From Nigrospora sphaerica (Eukaryota; Ascomycota; Sordariomycetes; Amphisphaeriales; Apiosporaceae), in contig JAGVVL010000002.1 in the NCBI GenBank assembly GCA_018287875.1, forward strand, positions 4,216,001-4,280,000: 64,000 bases of DNA, in the 5' to 3' direction. A model generated the notes under the pieces. That model did no database searches. It was not told the origin of the DNA and saw only the letters and a program-made list of their open reading frames with translations. This document shows, piece after piece, positions 12,908 to 25,061 of the stretch. The position numbers and the translations under genes are program-made. How positions within the stretch are numbered: position 1 is the stretch's first letter; each line of letters begins with the position of its first letter.

Positions 12908-15265
12908 ATGGCAGATTTGAAGTCGTCCCTTCACCGGTTCCGCGTCGGTCGGTCTGACCCGTCGTCGCACTGCAGCGACGACCTGTCGTCGGCGATGCCT
13001 CCTCCCCCAGCAGAGCGGCCCAAGTCCGCCGCCAGCGGTGTTGTACCGCTCGCCGGTGGAGCTGGAGGAGCGCCGACAGCAACAGCAGCAGCAGCAAATG
13101 CTCCCTCGGCAGCAGCAGCACCACCACCACCGCAACCAACACCGGCAGATGAGGAACAGCGCCAACTCCAGCACCGGCACCATGGACAGCAACACCACCA
13201 GCCGCGCCTATCACTCGCTGCCGCGTCATCCAAGTCCATCCCGGCCTGCGACCGCTGCCGTTCCTTCAAAAAGAAATGCTCGCGGACCTTTCCCGTGTGC
13301 TCCCTGTGCGCGAGTGCCGGCCAGCGCTGCTCCTTTTCCACCCCGGCCTCATCGTCCAACGCCCAGACGCACCACTTGCGTGCCCGCGTGGCCTGGCTGT
13401 CGCGGTACCTGAACGAGGCCCTGCCCGTGGGCGCCGGCGGCGTTGAGGCCATTGAGACGGGCACCGACCTCGGCGACCTCATCGCAGCCGCCTCCTTCCG
13501 CTCGCGGCCCCATGCACCACCCTCCTCGGCCCTGTCCCAGACGGGCCAGAGTCCCGCCTCGGCGATCTCGGGCCGCTATGCCCAGGCCTCGATGCACGAG
13601 GACCACGCCATGCTGGACCGCCAGAGCATCGACGTCAGCATCGGCGACGAGCGCTCCCCCGCCTCGTCGGCGGGCCACTGCGCCTCCATCCCCCACCTCA
13701 ATGGCTCCTCGCTCGACACCTACAGCGAAGGCCCCCGGTCCATCGCCTCCGGCACGTCGGCCTCGGCCCCGCGGCTGCCCGCCGATGCTGCGGCCCGCCG
13801 CTTCGTCGACGCCTACTTCCGCAACGTGAACCGTGCCTATCCCTTTGTGAACCGCAACAAGGTCCTGAGCGACCTCGAGATCCTCGGCGACTTCGCCAAG
13901 CGGCGACGCGATGCCGACTCGACGCTGCTGTACCTCATCATGGCCATCGGCTGCACCACGCTGCAGCGCGCCGGCCAGATCCCCATGGACACCAACATGA
14001 AGTTCGAGGTGGCCTACTCGGACATCATCCAGGAGTGTCTCTGCCGCGAAGGCATCGAGTCCGTCCAGATCCTAGTCCTGCTGGCCCTGTACTCGCTGTT
14101 CGACCCCGCCGGCGCCTCGGCCTGGTCCATCATCGGCATCGTGTCGCGACAGGCCATGCTGCTGGGCCTGTCGCGCCGCGCCTCGGACGACAAGTCCCTC
14201 TCGGCGACGGACATCGAGCTGCGCCACCGCCTGTTTTGGAGCATTTACGTGCTGGACCGCATGATGGCCACGTCGCTCGGCCTGCCTGTCGCGCTGACGG
14301 ACGAAAACATGGACGTGCCGCTGCCGGGCCTGACTATTGACGAGTTCGCCTCACCCGAACGCTCCCACTTCGCTACCATCCTGCAGACGTCGCGTCACGT
14401 CATCCAACTGCGCCAGATGGAGGGCCGCATCCTCCAGCACATTCACTTCCGCAAGCAGTCCGACATCAGCTCACTTACGCACGCCGACCGCCGGGCCATC
14501 CTGCAAGACGTGCGCGGGGATATCGAGAACTGGTACAGCAACGGATGCCTCGTGTCGCCTCTCGAACCCGACAACGTGCCCATACACAACTCGATCACGT
14601 GGCTCAGCGCCCGCTACTATTTCCTGCTGTTGCTCCTCTACTACCCGTCGCACTTCAACTCGTTTGGCCCCGTCATTTCGCGGGTAGAGCTGCTACGGTT
14701 CGCGCAAAAGCATGTCCAGTCCACGTCGGCGCTCTTCCAGCAGCGCCAGCTGCCGTTGAACCGCGTGACGCTGTGCCGGCTCTTCCCCGTCGGGCTGGTG
14801 CTGGTCCACAGCTTCGCGGCCTGCATGGCCGAGTGCGTGTCGTTTCCGGCCCGCGACGAAGTGGCCGTCCTCACCAACATTCTCGAGGCCTTCCCGGAAG
14901 GGTGGGTCAACGCGCACAAGGGAGCCTCGCTCTTCCGCCAGTTTCTCAGCCTCATCAACGGCATCTCGCCCTCGGGTTACGGACCGCTCCATTTCCAAAA
15001 CGACCCGGCTTCCACGTCGTACGGCGGCGGTGGCGGCAACGCCGGGCCCGGGGGCGGCGGCGCGCCGAGCAAGGAGTCCTGCCAGAACCTGATACGGCCC
15101 ATCATGTCGGGATTCCTCGCCGTGATGCAGGATGCCCTGGGGAAAGCCTCGTGTTACCGCTTTCTTGAAATCCCCGACGAACGGGATGTCGGCACGCTCG
15201 GGAACCCCGTATCGGCACCTCAGGGCCCGCAGTTGGCGACTTCACAGCAGCAGCAACAGCATCAT

Positions 15266-15307
<42 letters not shown>

Positions 15308-15454
15308 GAGCAGGAGCAACACCGGCGCACGGCCTCGATGAGCATGAGCGGCCCTGGTCCCGCGGGGGACAGCAATCTGATGACGGCGGGCGGCGACGCG
15401 GCAATGAATTACGGTACGAACGGCTGGAACGCCTTTGAGCTCGATTTTTTATGA
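12908..15454 (+). CDS. Zn2Cys6 fungal transcription factor
   Basis: Single-exon gene of about 848 aa. A canonical binuclear zinc cluster sits at about residues 114-141 with spacing C-x2-C-x6-C-x6-C-x2-C-x6-C and a basic first loop (CDRCRSFKKKC). A Gln/Pro/Ala-rich tract precedes it. A fungal-specific transcription factor domain follows at about residues 300-600, including 'RHRLFWSIYVLDRMMATSLG', typical of the helical middle region. The C-terminal part has a Gly-rich loop and a long polyglutamine run (15246-15309). The open frame extends upstream to an ATG at 12809, but I chose 12908 because the translation from there is regulator-like. The protein should be nuclear and bind CGG-half-site DNA as a dimer. 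The target pathway cannot be told from sequence, and the downstream hydrolase is only a neighbour, not a proven target. Confidence 0.93.
15246..15309 (+). repeat. CAG trinucleotide repeat (polyglutamine)
   Basis: CAG/CAA codons interrupted by a CAT/CAC pair encode a Gln/His-rich segment near the C-terminus of the Zn2Cys6 regulator. Uninterrupted CAG runs from about 15270 to 15305. Such tracts vary in length between strains and can alter activation strength. Confidence 0.9.
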
Positions 15455-15973
15455 CGATAGATGGCTTCTGAAATCAAGTACCAGCAATATGAACGTAATG
15501 CCTGCGTGGGACGGCGGATGCGTGATGACGAGACACACGGGATGGGTGCAGGGTTCGGTCGGACGTTACAAAAGGGGCCCGAGTGGAGCTGCCAAAGTAG
15601 GTAAGTCGGTACTTACCCAACACGCCTTTGGATCCGTATCTATTGATGGATCCCTCCAGTACTTAGTATGTACGTAGGTGCGGAGTCATGCACCCCATCC
15701 CGCGCTCCCCATTCTCCCGTCCCGGTAGAGGTATTTGTCGTTCGGAGCATAGCGGCTGCTTGGGCAAGCTACCTCTCACCCTCAGCACTCGCCCGCATCC
15801 ATCACCACGCTTCACCACTCTTCCCCAGTCTTACCCACACCCGGCGACCCCATCCGCCGTCTCTTCCTCACGCGCTGCCAGGCGCTGGATCGACTGTACT
15901 CTGAACCCCAACCCGCCTGGCCTCGTGTCAACCCTCCTGTTACGGGCCAGTCGCAGAGCACAGGGCAAGCGTC
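15455..15973. other. intergenic, probable promoter of the alpha/beta hydrolase
   Basis: Separates two genes on the same strand. No coding evidence. The half proximal to the hydrolase start is C-rich with pyrimidine tracts, as in many fungal promoters. No individual site can be assigned. Confidence 0.4.
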
Positions 15974-17119
15974 ATGACCGAAGCCGTGGACTTTGTGGAG
16001 ATCAACGGGGCCCGGCTGGCCTACCGTATCTGCGGTACCGCCGGCGCGCCGCTCATTATCACGTTGCACGGGGGCAGAGGCATGGGTAAGTGATTCTCTC
16101 CCATACACACGCGCGCGCGCGCAGGGTACTGTAGGAAATGTCGGGTGCGCATGCGGGGTCGGGCATTCCCGTCGTCGGGCCCGAGACGCCAAGAATTTCC
16201 TGCACGCGCCCGGCAGCTTACACGGAGGCCTGCGCACTAGGTGACCACCGGTCCGACTTTGGCGCCTACAAGCCCCTTGAGGCTGACGGATACCGCGTGC
16301 TGTCCTTCGACTTCCGCGGCCACGGGCAGAGTTCGGCCACGAAGCCGTACACGTTCGAGCAAATCGTGGACGACGTCGAGGGCTTGCGTTCGCACTTTGC
16401 CGGAGCCTCGCGCGTCATCGTTTGTGGCGGTAGCTTCGGGGGCTTCTTGGCGCTGCACTACGCCATCAAATACGCCGCCGCCGTATCGCACCTGATCCTC
16501 CGCGGGACCGCGGCTTCGTATCATCGTAAGACCACGCCTCCCTTGGTGACGACGGTGGGCGGCACTGGACTGACGGCCCCGCCACGGCGCCTCCAGACGA
16601 GGACGATGCCATAGCCGTCTTGGAGCAGCGCCTGCACCGGGCGCCCAGCTTCTCGGCGGCGATGCTGCGCGCCAAGGTGTTCGGCCGCTTTGAGAGCGAC
16701 CTCGAGTTTCGCCTGGTGCACCTGGCCATGTCGCCCCTGTACAGCGAGAAGTTCGACGCCGATGCTGCCCTGCGCAGCTGTCTCGGGAACGTCTACAACG
16801 CCGAGGCGCACAGTGAGTCACGCGTGGCCTCGTGAAAGCACCGGCCGAGCCCGACCCGACTGACGTGGCGGCCACAGACGATCTCTACAGCGCAGCGGAA
16901 AAGCACTTCGATTACCGCGCACAGTTGGCCCACATCACGGCCAAGACGCTGGTCGTGGTGGGCGATAAGGACTGGATCTGTCCTCCCCCCAACTCGCAGT
17001 ACATCGCCGACCGCATCCCCGGTGCAGACCTGTTGGTGGTCGAGGGTGCGAACCACAGTGTACATCTTGAGAAGAACCAGCTCGTCCTGGACGCGATCCG
17101 GAAGCACCTGCGGACATGA
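15974..17119 (+). CDS. alpha/beta hydrolase (proline iminopeptidase-like)
   Basis: Four exons: 15974-16085, 16241-16525, 16597-16812 and 16878-17119, encoding about 284 aa. Introns of 155, 71 and 65 nt have GTAAGT, GTAAGA and GTGAGT donors and all keep phase. The fold is clear: an HGGRGMGDH oxyanion-hole loop at residues 32-40, the strand 'SFDFRGHGQSS' at about 59-69, the nucleophile elbow GGSFGG with Ser102, an acid at Asp234 or Asp236 (VVGDKDW), and the catalytic His264 (EGANHSVHLE). A lid region lies between exons 2 and 3. Soluble, with no signal peptide or membrane segment. The HGGRG loop and RGHGQSS resemble proline iminopeptidase and related hydrolases, but the substrate is not determined. 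The ATG fits a short N-terminus directly before the first strand. Intron 1 contains a (CG)n run near 16106-16122. Confidence 0.9.
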
Positions 17120-17455
17120 GCCCCGGGTGAGCCGACGGACGGCCACGGCGGGTGCTCCAAGACGACATCGTGAGGCTTGTACAACCGCCCTGGATAGGGT
17201 GGCAAGATTCATTATATGCAATTGTGGTATCAATCCGAGTCCCCGAGAAATGAAGCAGCCGACGCCTTGCCTCCGGACCTGTCGTCCTTGGACCACCGGG
17301 CCCGCCGTCTCTCTTCCCGCCCCTAGCCGGACCCGGGCCCTTTTTGCTCCAAGTCGGAAACGGACCACCGCGGCCACGGGCGACAGCGCCGTCACGAGCT
17401 TCCCATAATGCCCTTTCTTTATTGTCGATAGCCGCCAAGCCCCCCCCTCCGCCAA
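17120..17455. other. convergent intergenic spacer
   Basis: 336 nt between the 3' ends of the hydrolase (plus) and the glycosyltransferase-like gene (minus). It must hold both 3' UTRs and polyadenylation signals. No canonical AATAAA is evident, which is normal for filamentous fungi. Confidence 0.5.
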
Positions 17456-18823
17456 TCACCGTTTCCAGTCCTTCTCCAGCCTCCACTGGTCGGCGATCTT
17501 GTAGCGGCCGAGATCGCAGTCCCTGTGCCCCCACTTTCGCCTGAAGACCTCCTTGCCGGCCTCGGTCAGGACCTCGACGGCCTCGGCGAAGCCAGTACTG
17601 TCGTAGTAGAAGGGCTCGCCGAGGCCGCCGTGCTGTCCGCCCTGCCACGTGTTGCGCCCGCGGGCGCCGTGCTTGTAGTGGAACATGTTGTCGGCCTCGC
17701 GCAGGAGGAGCCACCAGACATCGAGGGGGTCGTGCATGTTGGGCGGGTCATGGGGGATCTTGACGTCGCGACGGGCCGGGGCGCCGCGCTTCGGCTTGCC
17801 CTTGTTCTCCCCGGGAGGCGGCGGCGGGTTGGGGTCGGTGAACTTGGGCACAACGCTCGGGTCGCGGTACAGGGCCAGAAGGTCGTCGAGGACGGTGGCC
17901 GTGTCGGTGACGACGCCGCAGTTGGCGTCCTTCTGGCTCCAGCCGGCCATGGTCAGGCGGCTGTACGTGTCGCAGTCGGTCATGTAGTAGGGGATGAGGG
18001 TGTCCCAGCCGCCGATGTCCTCGAGGGCGCGGGGGTTCTGGAGCGTGAGGTGGTCGTAGGCGAAGAGGCGCGTGGCCCAGCGGTCGTCGGTGTCGAGGGT
18101 GTGGCGCAGGGCCTCGAGGCACAGCGTGTACAGGCTCTTGTAGCCCGGCGAGGTGGCGTTGGGCGTCAGGCCCTCGAAGCCGTTCTCGTGCGCGAGGGCC
18201 AGGACGTCCTGGTGGCTCCAGAAGTAGTAGGGCCAGTCGCGCTCGTACGACATGGCCAGGAAGAAGTTCTGCAGCTGGGCGAAGCTCAGCAGCACGGGCG
18301 TCTGGACGACGTGGACGCCGAGCATGCCGAGCTGCGTGTGGTTGAGGTACCAGGGGTGCTGCAGCGTCAACTGGCCGCGCGCGTTGGCCTGCTGCACGCC
18401 CGTGTTCTCGACGACGAAGATCTGCTCGGCGGGCCAGCCGGCCGTGATGTACGAGACGACGGTCTGGAGCAGCATGGGCCAGTTGCGGGTGAAGCCGACG
18501 ACGAGCGGCGGTGCCAGCGCGAGCCCGTAGTCGGTCTTCCAGACGTCGGGCTTGGCGACGTTGTAGCGCGGGATCGGCGGCGGCGCCGCCGTCGCCAGCG
18601 CCGGGAACGGGTCCGCCACGGGCGGCGGCGTGTACGTCGGCGCCGGCTTATACTCAAGCGGCGGCGGCAGCGGCTGCTTCTTGCCCGCGCCGCCCGCGTG
18701 TGCGAAGCCGACGATGGCGTCTCGGTACGACGACGTCCGCAGAAGCTGCACCGTGAGCACCACGGTGACGAGGAGCAGCGCCGCCATGGCGAGCTGCTTC
18801 GCCCGCGGAATGTGGAACATCAT
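17456..18823 (-). CDS. type II membrane glycosyltransferase-like protein
   Basis: Single-exon gene of 455 aa. A short cytosolic N-terminus precedes one membrane segment at about residues 11-27 (LAMAALLLVTVVLTVQLL), followed by a Pro-rich stem (about 50-85). This is the layout of a Golgi type II glycosyltransferase. The lumenal part starts with a beta strand and loop 'PPLVVGFTRNWPMLLQTV', then 'QIFVVENTGVQQANARGQL', and later 'YYFWSHQDVLAL' and 'YYMTDCDTYSRL', which may supply acidic metal-binding residues. I recognise it as a widely conserved fungal protein with a nucleotide-sugar transferase-like fold, but not a named enzyme; donor and acceptor are unknown. Two adjacent ATGs open the frame, and either is possible. 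Convergent with the alpha/beta hydrolase. Confidence 0.8.
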   Translation of the reverse strand: MMFHIPRAKQLAMAALLLVTVVLTVQLLRTSSYRDAIVGFAHAGGAGKKQPLPPPLEYKPAPTYTPPPVADPFPALATAAPPPIPRYNVAKPDVWKTDYGLALAPPLVVGFTRNWPMLLQTVVSYITAGWPAEQIFVVENTGVQQANARGQLTLQHPWYLNHTQLGMLGVHVVQTPVLLSFAQLQNFFLAMSYERDWPYYFWSHQDVLALAHENGFEGLTPNATSPGYKSLYTLCLEALRHTLDTDDRWATRLFAYDHLTLQNPRALEDIGGWDTLIPYYMTDCDTYSRLTMAGWSQKDANCGVVTDTATVLDDLLALYRDPSVVPKFTDPNPPPPPGENKGKPKRGAPARRDVKIPHDPPNMHDPLDVWWLLLREADNMFHYKHGARGRNTWQGGQHGGLGEPFYYDSTGFAEAVEVLTEAGKEVFRRKWGHRDCDLGRYKIADQWRLEKDWKR

Positions 18824-21800
18824 AAGAGTGTGGTGGGTGGAAAAGCCCTGGCCGGGGAGGGGTGAAGGGCCGAAGAAGGGAAAGAGGCAGGGAGAGATGG
18901 GAAGGGCTCAGTACGTGGTTTTGCTCGAGGGGGCGAAAGCCCGGCGTCGGACAGGTTCAAGAACAAGAAGAACAGCTCCGCCGCCGGACAAGAGAAAGGC
19001 AGGGTCCGAAAAGAGCCTTTTTCCCCGGGCTTCCAGGAGGAAGCGGTGGCGTCAAGGGCGTTTGATCAATGGTCACTTCGGCACGCGAACACGGGGATGA
19101 GAGAAGGACGAAGAGGGAGGGGAGGAGAGAGCGCACGTTTGTCTACTTGGGTGAGCAGGCACGACGACTACTTTTTCGGATCTCACTCCGAACCGAGAAT
19201 GGTTTACCGGCGACTGTGGGATTAGGAGCCACTGGAGCGAGGGTAAAGCTGTTGCCTGCGATAGGCGGCTGACCAATACCAACATTATCGCTCCGCCGAA
19301 ACGGGGCGGAAGGATTGGTGGCCCAATTTAATACCAAAAGGACGGGCAAAGGCAAGACAAGTTCGCTGGGCGTTCCGGATTTGACAACCCATCCGATCTT
19401 TTGGTAGCCGCGGCAGGCCAAGGACCGGTTGGAAGACCCGGCACGCTTGGCTGGGCCGACATTCCAGTCACGATAGATAGGCGTATAGCAGTGATTGGTG
19501 TATACGGTGTATACGGATTGTATGGGGCCGGCCAAGGAAACATGAGGGACCCATTGGCCCAACCGGACGGGGATGGCCCTTGGCCGGAGCCAAAGAAGGC
19601 CATATTGGGCATGCGTTCCGATGAGCACGAGTAGACTTATCAACCCTCATAGTGCAGGGTTTGGGTGTGGTATAGGCGTATGTGTGTCAGCGCGAATGGG
19701 CATTGTTCGTCGACCATCAGCACCTGGCCGTCACAAAACCTGGCCGTCACAAAAACGGCCAGCGCATTCATGGCCCGATCTAGCATCGCCTTTGCCGGCG
19801 ACGCGAGGCGGACCGATGGCGTCACGATTCGGTCATGAAGACGGCGCCAATGGATCCGGAAAGCCGGAGCACCAACAACAAACAAGCAGGGCTGGCCCGA
19901 AGGCCCGTGCAAACAGAGAATGGAAATCTCTATCTTTGCCCATAACCCCTCCCCCCATTCTGTCATTGCCGGGGGGGGGGGGGCATGAATGCTGCTTGTT
20001 TGTTCGATCCATCTCCGATGCAAAAAGCTCGTCAGCACTTGGTCGGGCACGGTCAGCCCGTCCCTCGCTTGGCTCCAGCTGCCGCCCCAGTTCCGACCCT
20101 AGCTTTGCCGGGTTGCGAGCGGGTATGCGGCACCGAAGCGCTCATTAGCAGCGCGCACACAAACATCGAACAAAAACCAGAAGAAAGAAATCCATGAATC
20201 CAATCTTTGGCGAACCCAGGTGAACCCAGTCAGCCCTGTAATCTGCCATCTTTCGTCTGCGAAGAACGAGGTGGGGGGGGGGGCAGCCTGCGCTGCGGCG
20301 CAGCTCTGCCGCCGGATGCCAAGGTCCGTCCCACCGGATCCCACTCCCGATGGGCGCACGGCCTGCCAGGAGAAGGAGGTTGGCACCTTTGCACTGCCGC
20401 CCGCGCTAGGTTGTGTGACGCTCGCCTCTTGCTTGACTGGCTCCCCGAGAGCAAAGGCAGAAAGTGAGGGGGGCTAAAAAGGGCCAAACGAGACGAGAGG
20501 TGAAACAAACCAGCTCCTCTACTCCCTGCGATGCTTGCTGCCCGCCTCGCTCCGGATTCCCTCCCCATGCCCATGGGACACGTCGGGACACTGCTCGCCG
20601 CCTGCAAGCGCTGCGAGGACAGAGGCCGGCGCAGTTGAAGTCACGGATAGCCAGTCACTGTCGCTTTGCTGACCGCCCGATGGGAAAACGTGGCTGGAAT
20701 GGCCCTTTGGTCCTCGGGGCTCTCCCTCGTCGCTGTCGTACCCCGCCCGGGATGGGCACCAGTGCCCTCGCTGTGGCGTCGACATAGCCACGACTGGGCG
20801 CGACACAAATATCGCTGTGCGGCCGTTGCATTGTAACTGTGTGCTGCTGGGCAGGACTTGACTCGGGCCGCGTGTGCCAACCATCCGGAGAAGCGGAGAC
20901 TGCTGAGCGGCCGCTGGGGTGCCCGGACGTCCGGGCAGACCCGTTAATAGCGCCGGCTGGATAGATGCATGCCAACTCTAACATGCGACATGCAGGCTAG
21001 ACTTGCCTCTCCACCTCGATTCCCATTCCGCACGTGCTTGCGCGAGACGGACCGTGTCTTTGTGACGAGGGCGAGAAGATACCGACCAAGGCCCTTTGGA
21101 GATGGCACGCTCTGGCAGGTGCAGTTGATTCGGTAGATGGTGTCCAGTGCTCTCGAGGCGCCCGATTGGCTGAACTCTCGGCTCGCTATTAACCGTTCTG
21201 GCCACATTCAAGCACGGTTACGCGGGTGCCCGCGCAATCCCAAAGTGGTGGCATGTGGTACGGGATGCCGCTCGTCCATCTGCTCGTGTTGAGAGCTACC
21301 ACGGGTGAAGGAGAGGGGAGCTCCAGGATGTGCGGCAGGAACGGCGCCGGCCGGCAGCGCGACGCGATTGGCGCGATACAGCCCCTGGGGCCGGGTAGCT
21401 TGTGCGATGAACCCGGCGGAGACTTACCGTGTGATCTGTGAAGGTAGTAGCTTCAGAAGGCCCGGTCTGGATGGCCTGCGCCCGCTCGCTGCTTGGGCAG
21501 AGAAGGGGGCCGAAGCCGGAGGGTTGGGTCTTCGCGCGAGGCGTCCACAGTCGCAACCTTTTGCCCTTCTTCGGTTCCCGGTCACGTGTGATTGGGCACC
21601 TGGGGGGGTTTGTTCCTCAGCCCAGGCATGTGTTTCCTCTCGTACGGCCGCGTGTCACCATGGCGAAGCAGCCTCGGCAGCCTATCCCACTCACGGCGGC
21701 CATTAAGCTCCAGCTCCACCTGGGCGGTCAGTTGGCATCCCGTCCGGCGGCACGCCCTCCCCTTCTCCGGCCGTGCTTTGTCACGCTGCGGGGGGAGGGC

Positions 21801-22685
21801 GAGAAGCGATTGCCACGGGTCCGCCAGTGGATGGCGCCCCGGGACCGGAGGGTCTCACTCGACGCCGTTTTAGCCTTTTCCTGCTCAACGGTGTTGCCTT
21901 GATGACCTGACGGGCAGGCCACGCACGCATGCACGCACGCACGAGCATAGATGCTCCCCTCTTCTCCAACTGGCGATTGCGGATAGATGGATCACGCAGG
22001 TATGCGAGTTGCTAAGGCTTGACGTAGCTGGGTGGGTAAGAGTGAGGCATGTGCATTTCGTATTATGGCGGAGGGTCCATCACGCCACGCCTTATCGACA
22101 GTTGTGGTTGGGGGCTGGGTGGTTATTGGCTGGCGATGCGATGCAGGCCGGCAGGGTGGTGGTAGCGGTACTACTCACATCTCGAACTACCGGAGGTTAG
22201 CGGGTGAGGGCGTGCGGAGTACGGAGGTGAGTGAGCAGTCACTCGAGGCCGGGAAAAAGTCCACAAACCAAAGGCCAGCAAAGTTGCCCAACCGATAACG
22301 GAGGACTGGGTCGACTGTACCCCGGCTCCCCGGGCGAACCCCTTGTGCTTTGTGCTGGTCCGTACAGGGCCGGCCGGGCGTATAGTTAGTTGTACGGATG
22401 GGATGGATGGACGGGTTCAAGTGATACCCGCCTGTCCCGGTGGGCCGCCTGCATCGGTAGTTGATCGATTGATCTGCAGACCGGGGGAGGGAAGTGGATG
22501 CCGTACCCTGACCTCGTGCCCGCAGCAAAAACCAGGCAAGCTCTCACCACTTGCTTTTCTTCTGACTCACCACGCCGCTACAAAGAAGCTTCTATACACC
22601 AGAAGAAAAAGCTTGTGTAGGCTCGATTTTCCCCGGCCGCCCGGGGGGTTAGAAGTGAGGGTGGCTGCTGCTGTCGTGCTCCCGA

Positions 22686-22719
22686 TTTCGTGATAGTGAC
22701 CGTTTCGTGATAGTGACCG
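22686..22719 (+). repeat. 17-bp perfect tandem duplication
   Basis: Two adjacent identical 17-nt units (22686-22702 and 22703-22719), each beginning TTTCGTGATAG. Looks like a recent slip or duplication in non-coding DNA. Confidence 0.9.
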
Positions 22720-24920
22720 TTGACGACCCCGATGTTTGCTGACGCACTCGGTACCTCCCCTCCTCCTTTTGTTTGCCGGACGCCAATCGATAGCGTCCTA
22801 TGCTGGACAGATAGAGGGAGGGGGGAACGGGGCGTGTGGCTGAGGGCCTGTAGAGGTGTGCTGGGCAGACGCTCATTGCCTTGTACGGTCTGGCCTCTGA
22901 CCTCTAGGAAGGCCAGGGCCCGGGTCCGCCTGAAATTCTTTCTCTTGACTCTCGTCTCCTTCGGGGATAGTCAAGCACGATATCCCATGGCTGTGCATGC
23001 TGGGGAGGGTCTATCTGCGTGCGTACGCTCCTGTTCGCATGATCGTCCCCAGGACGGTCCGCCAAGCGCCGGACCAGAACAGAAGAGAGGAGAAGAGAGA
23101 TAGAGGCAGGGAGCGCTGCACATACATCATGCTGCTGCTGACACGGGCGCACCAGCACCAACTGCGCCTGCCGCCGTTGTGTTGATGTTGGGAACTGCAG
23201 CGGCGCCACTTGTCCACGTATTTCGTGTGTGCTTACACAGCTTACCCAGATCCAAAAAGAGCATCATCACCGTCGTCGTCGTCATTTTCTCCTTCGTTGT
23301 GGTTAGCCGGCTGGCCCGAGTCAAGAAGCCTCCCGTTGTCAGGGCGCAAGAGCGTTATTCATGGCGATGCAGCCGGGGAAAGTTCTAGGGCTGATTTTAA
23401 TCTTGGGCCGCAGGCATCATCCTTGCCGTACATATCTCATATTTGCGGAATAGAGTACATGTAAGCAGGTCGTCAATAATCCATACCGCCTCTTTTATTC
23501 TGTACTGACCAGGCCTAACATCTACCACGGCAACTAAAGGAACGGTACATGTGATAACCCGTTAATTTTGGAAGCGGTGCCGTGTGCTGGTGTATCGGCT
23601 TGTTCAGCGTACCAAAGTCGGCAAGATGGGTAGAGGTACCTACCTACCTTACACACTCGTACGCTGTGGTTAAAAAGGATGGGATGACGCGTGGGCGCCC
23701 GCCTCCCCACCCCACGGATACACTTCGCAACGAGTACCTGCCTAAAGAATTTCCTTCTTTCTTACGTGCCATGTACCCAAAGCATCCAACATACAGGGCT
23801 GGCGCGCCAACTATCACCGGCGCATGCAGATCCGTGCCGCTAACGACGACTCTGACCATGCCGTGATTGGCAACAGGCATGGCGTTTTGCCCTTCGTCGC
23901 TACCTTGAGTTCCCACGTCGGCCTGCATCCAGGCCGGCACCCATGGGACGCTCGAGATTGCCAGCGCCAAAGCGGACAGGGCTGGGGGATCGAGCCGTCC
24001 AACTCTGCGAGCGACGACTGCGACCTTGGGCACTGTCCGTCTCGTCCTTGGGTGGTGACGGCGTGACTGGGAATACCCGACTTTCGCTGCTGTCGAGAGC
24101 CGCCAAGGTGAGGAGGACGTGGGACATGCAGAAGATGCCCGTCTAGGGCTCTCCCTCCCTCCACCTGCCACGCATGCTGCACATCCTCTCTCCCGAGCCA
24201 TGTACTACCTGCGCGCTTAGGTAGGGGGCATGGGGATCCCTTTTTCGCTCTCTTTGGCATGGCATTGGGCCGTGGCTCCATTCCAAGCGCCCTCCGCCCT
24301 CTCCGCCCTTCCCATCGCAGGCCTGACCATATTTTGCTCGGCATATGACATGACATATGCGGCCGCCCCCTCGATGGCACGCATCGCATTCCTGCCCATG
24401 ACCTATTGTGCTTCGTTTCGTACTTAACCACGACCGGATTCCCGTACGTCGCCTTCCCCCTGCCAACAACCCTATTACCTACATGCCCACCTCCGCCGTG
24501 TTACCTGCCTGAGATCCTTCACGTCGGATCCAACCAACCCCTACCGCATTACCAAATCATCCCCACCTTCTGGGCTGGGACTACTTACACACGTCCATAC
24601 ACCTTTCACACCCAGCCTTCACCCTCGCCCACAAGCTCCACTTATCGGTCCGTCCAGGACGCTCTGAAAGGCAGACGAAGGGGCAAAAAGAGGGAGGGAA
24701 GAGAAGGGGTTGCATTGAAAAAAAAAGAAGAAAAAAAGGAACGGCAAAAGGAAGAATTGCCATCGCTTCATCCCCTTCCCAGTTTCCTCTGGGAAACTCA
24801 ACGACTGTCCACCTGAGTCTTTGCTTTGCCGGACTGTCTGAAAAAACCAACACCAAGAACGGCCAGAACCCAATCACCGTCCCGTCGGAGCCCGACTTAG
24901 ACCAGCATCGCCCCCCGTCC

Positions 24921-24952
24921 GACTTATACTGGCCCTTCGCCCAGTATAAGTC
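24921..24952 (+). promoter_or_regulatory. perfect 12-bp inverted repeat upstream of the 25.06-kb gene
   Basis: Arms GACTTATACTGG and CCAGTATAAGTC are perfect complements around an 8-nt loop, 109 nt before the start codon at 25062. Each arm contains a TATA-like core (TTATACT/AGTATAA). It could be a dimeric regulator site, a core promoter palindrome, or a hairpin in the mRNA leader if transcription starts upstream of it. Confidence 0.6.
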
Positions 24953-25061
24953 AACGCTCGCCGCCGCCGTCGATTGCTTTCTGTCCTCGCTCCTGGAAAC
25001 GGATTCGCGCGCTCCCGCCAGCGACCCCCTCTACGCCTTTTATAGGCTCACGCCGCCCAGG

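Larger units (their letters stand above)
18824..25061. other. 6.2-kb gene-poor stretch
   Basis: No supported gene. Contains a 13-nt G run (19971-19983), a 17-bp tandem duplication (22686-22719) and a strong hairpin just upstream of the next gene (24921-24952). Open frames are short, overlap on both strands and lack domains. The 300-600 nt next to the flanking genes are presumably promoters. Confidence 0.5.

Noticed and set aside
17525..18865. 446-codon plus-strand frame opposite the glycosyltransferase-like gene
   Set aside because: It is the antisense shadow of a GC-rich gene; the Val/Glu/Arg-rich translation has no domain, whereas the minus strand has a membrane anchor and a folded domain.
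23644..24201. 185-codon minus-strand frame with a hydrophobic patch
   Set aside because: No convincing signal peptide at the start, composition like chance frames, and overlapping frames of similar length.
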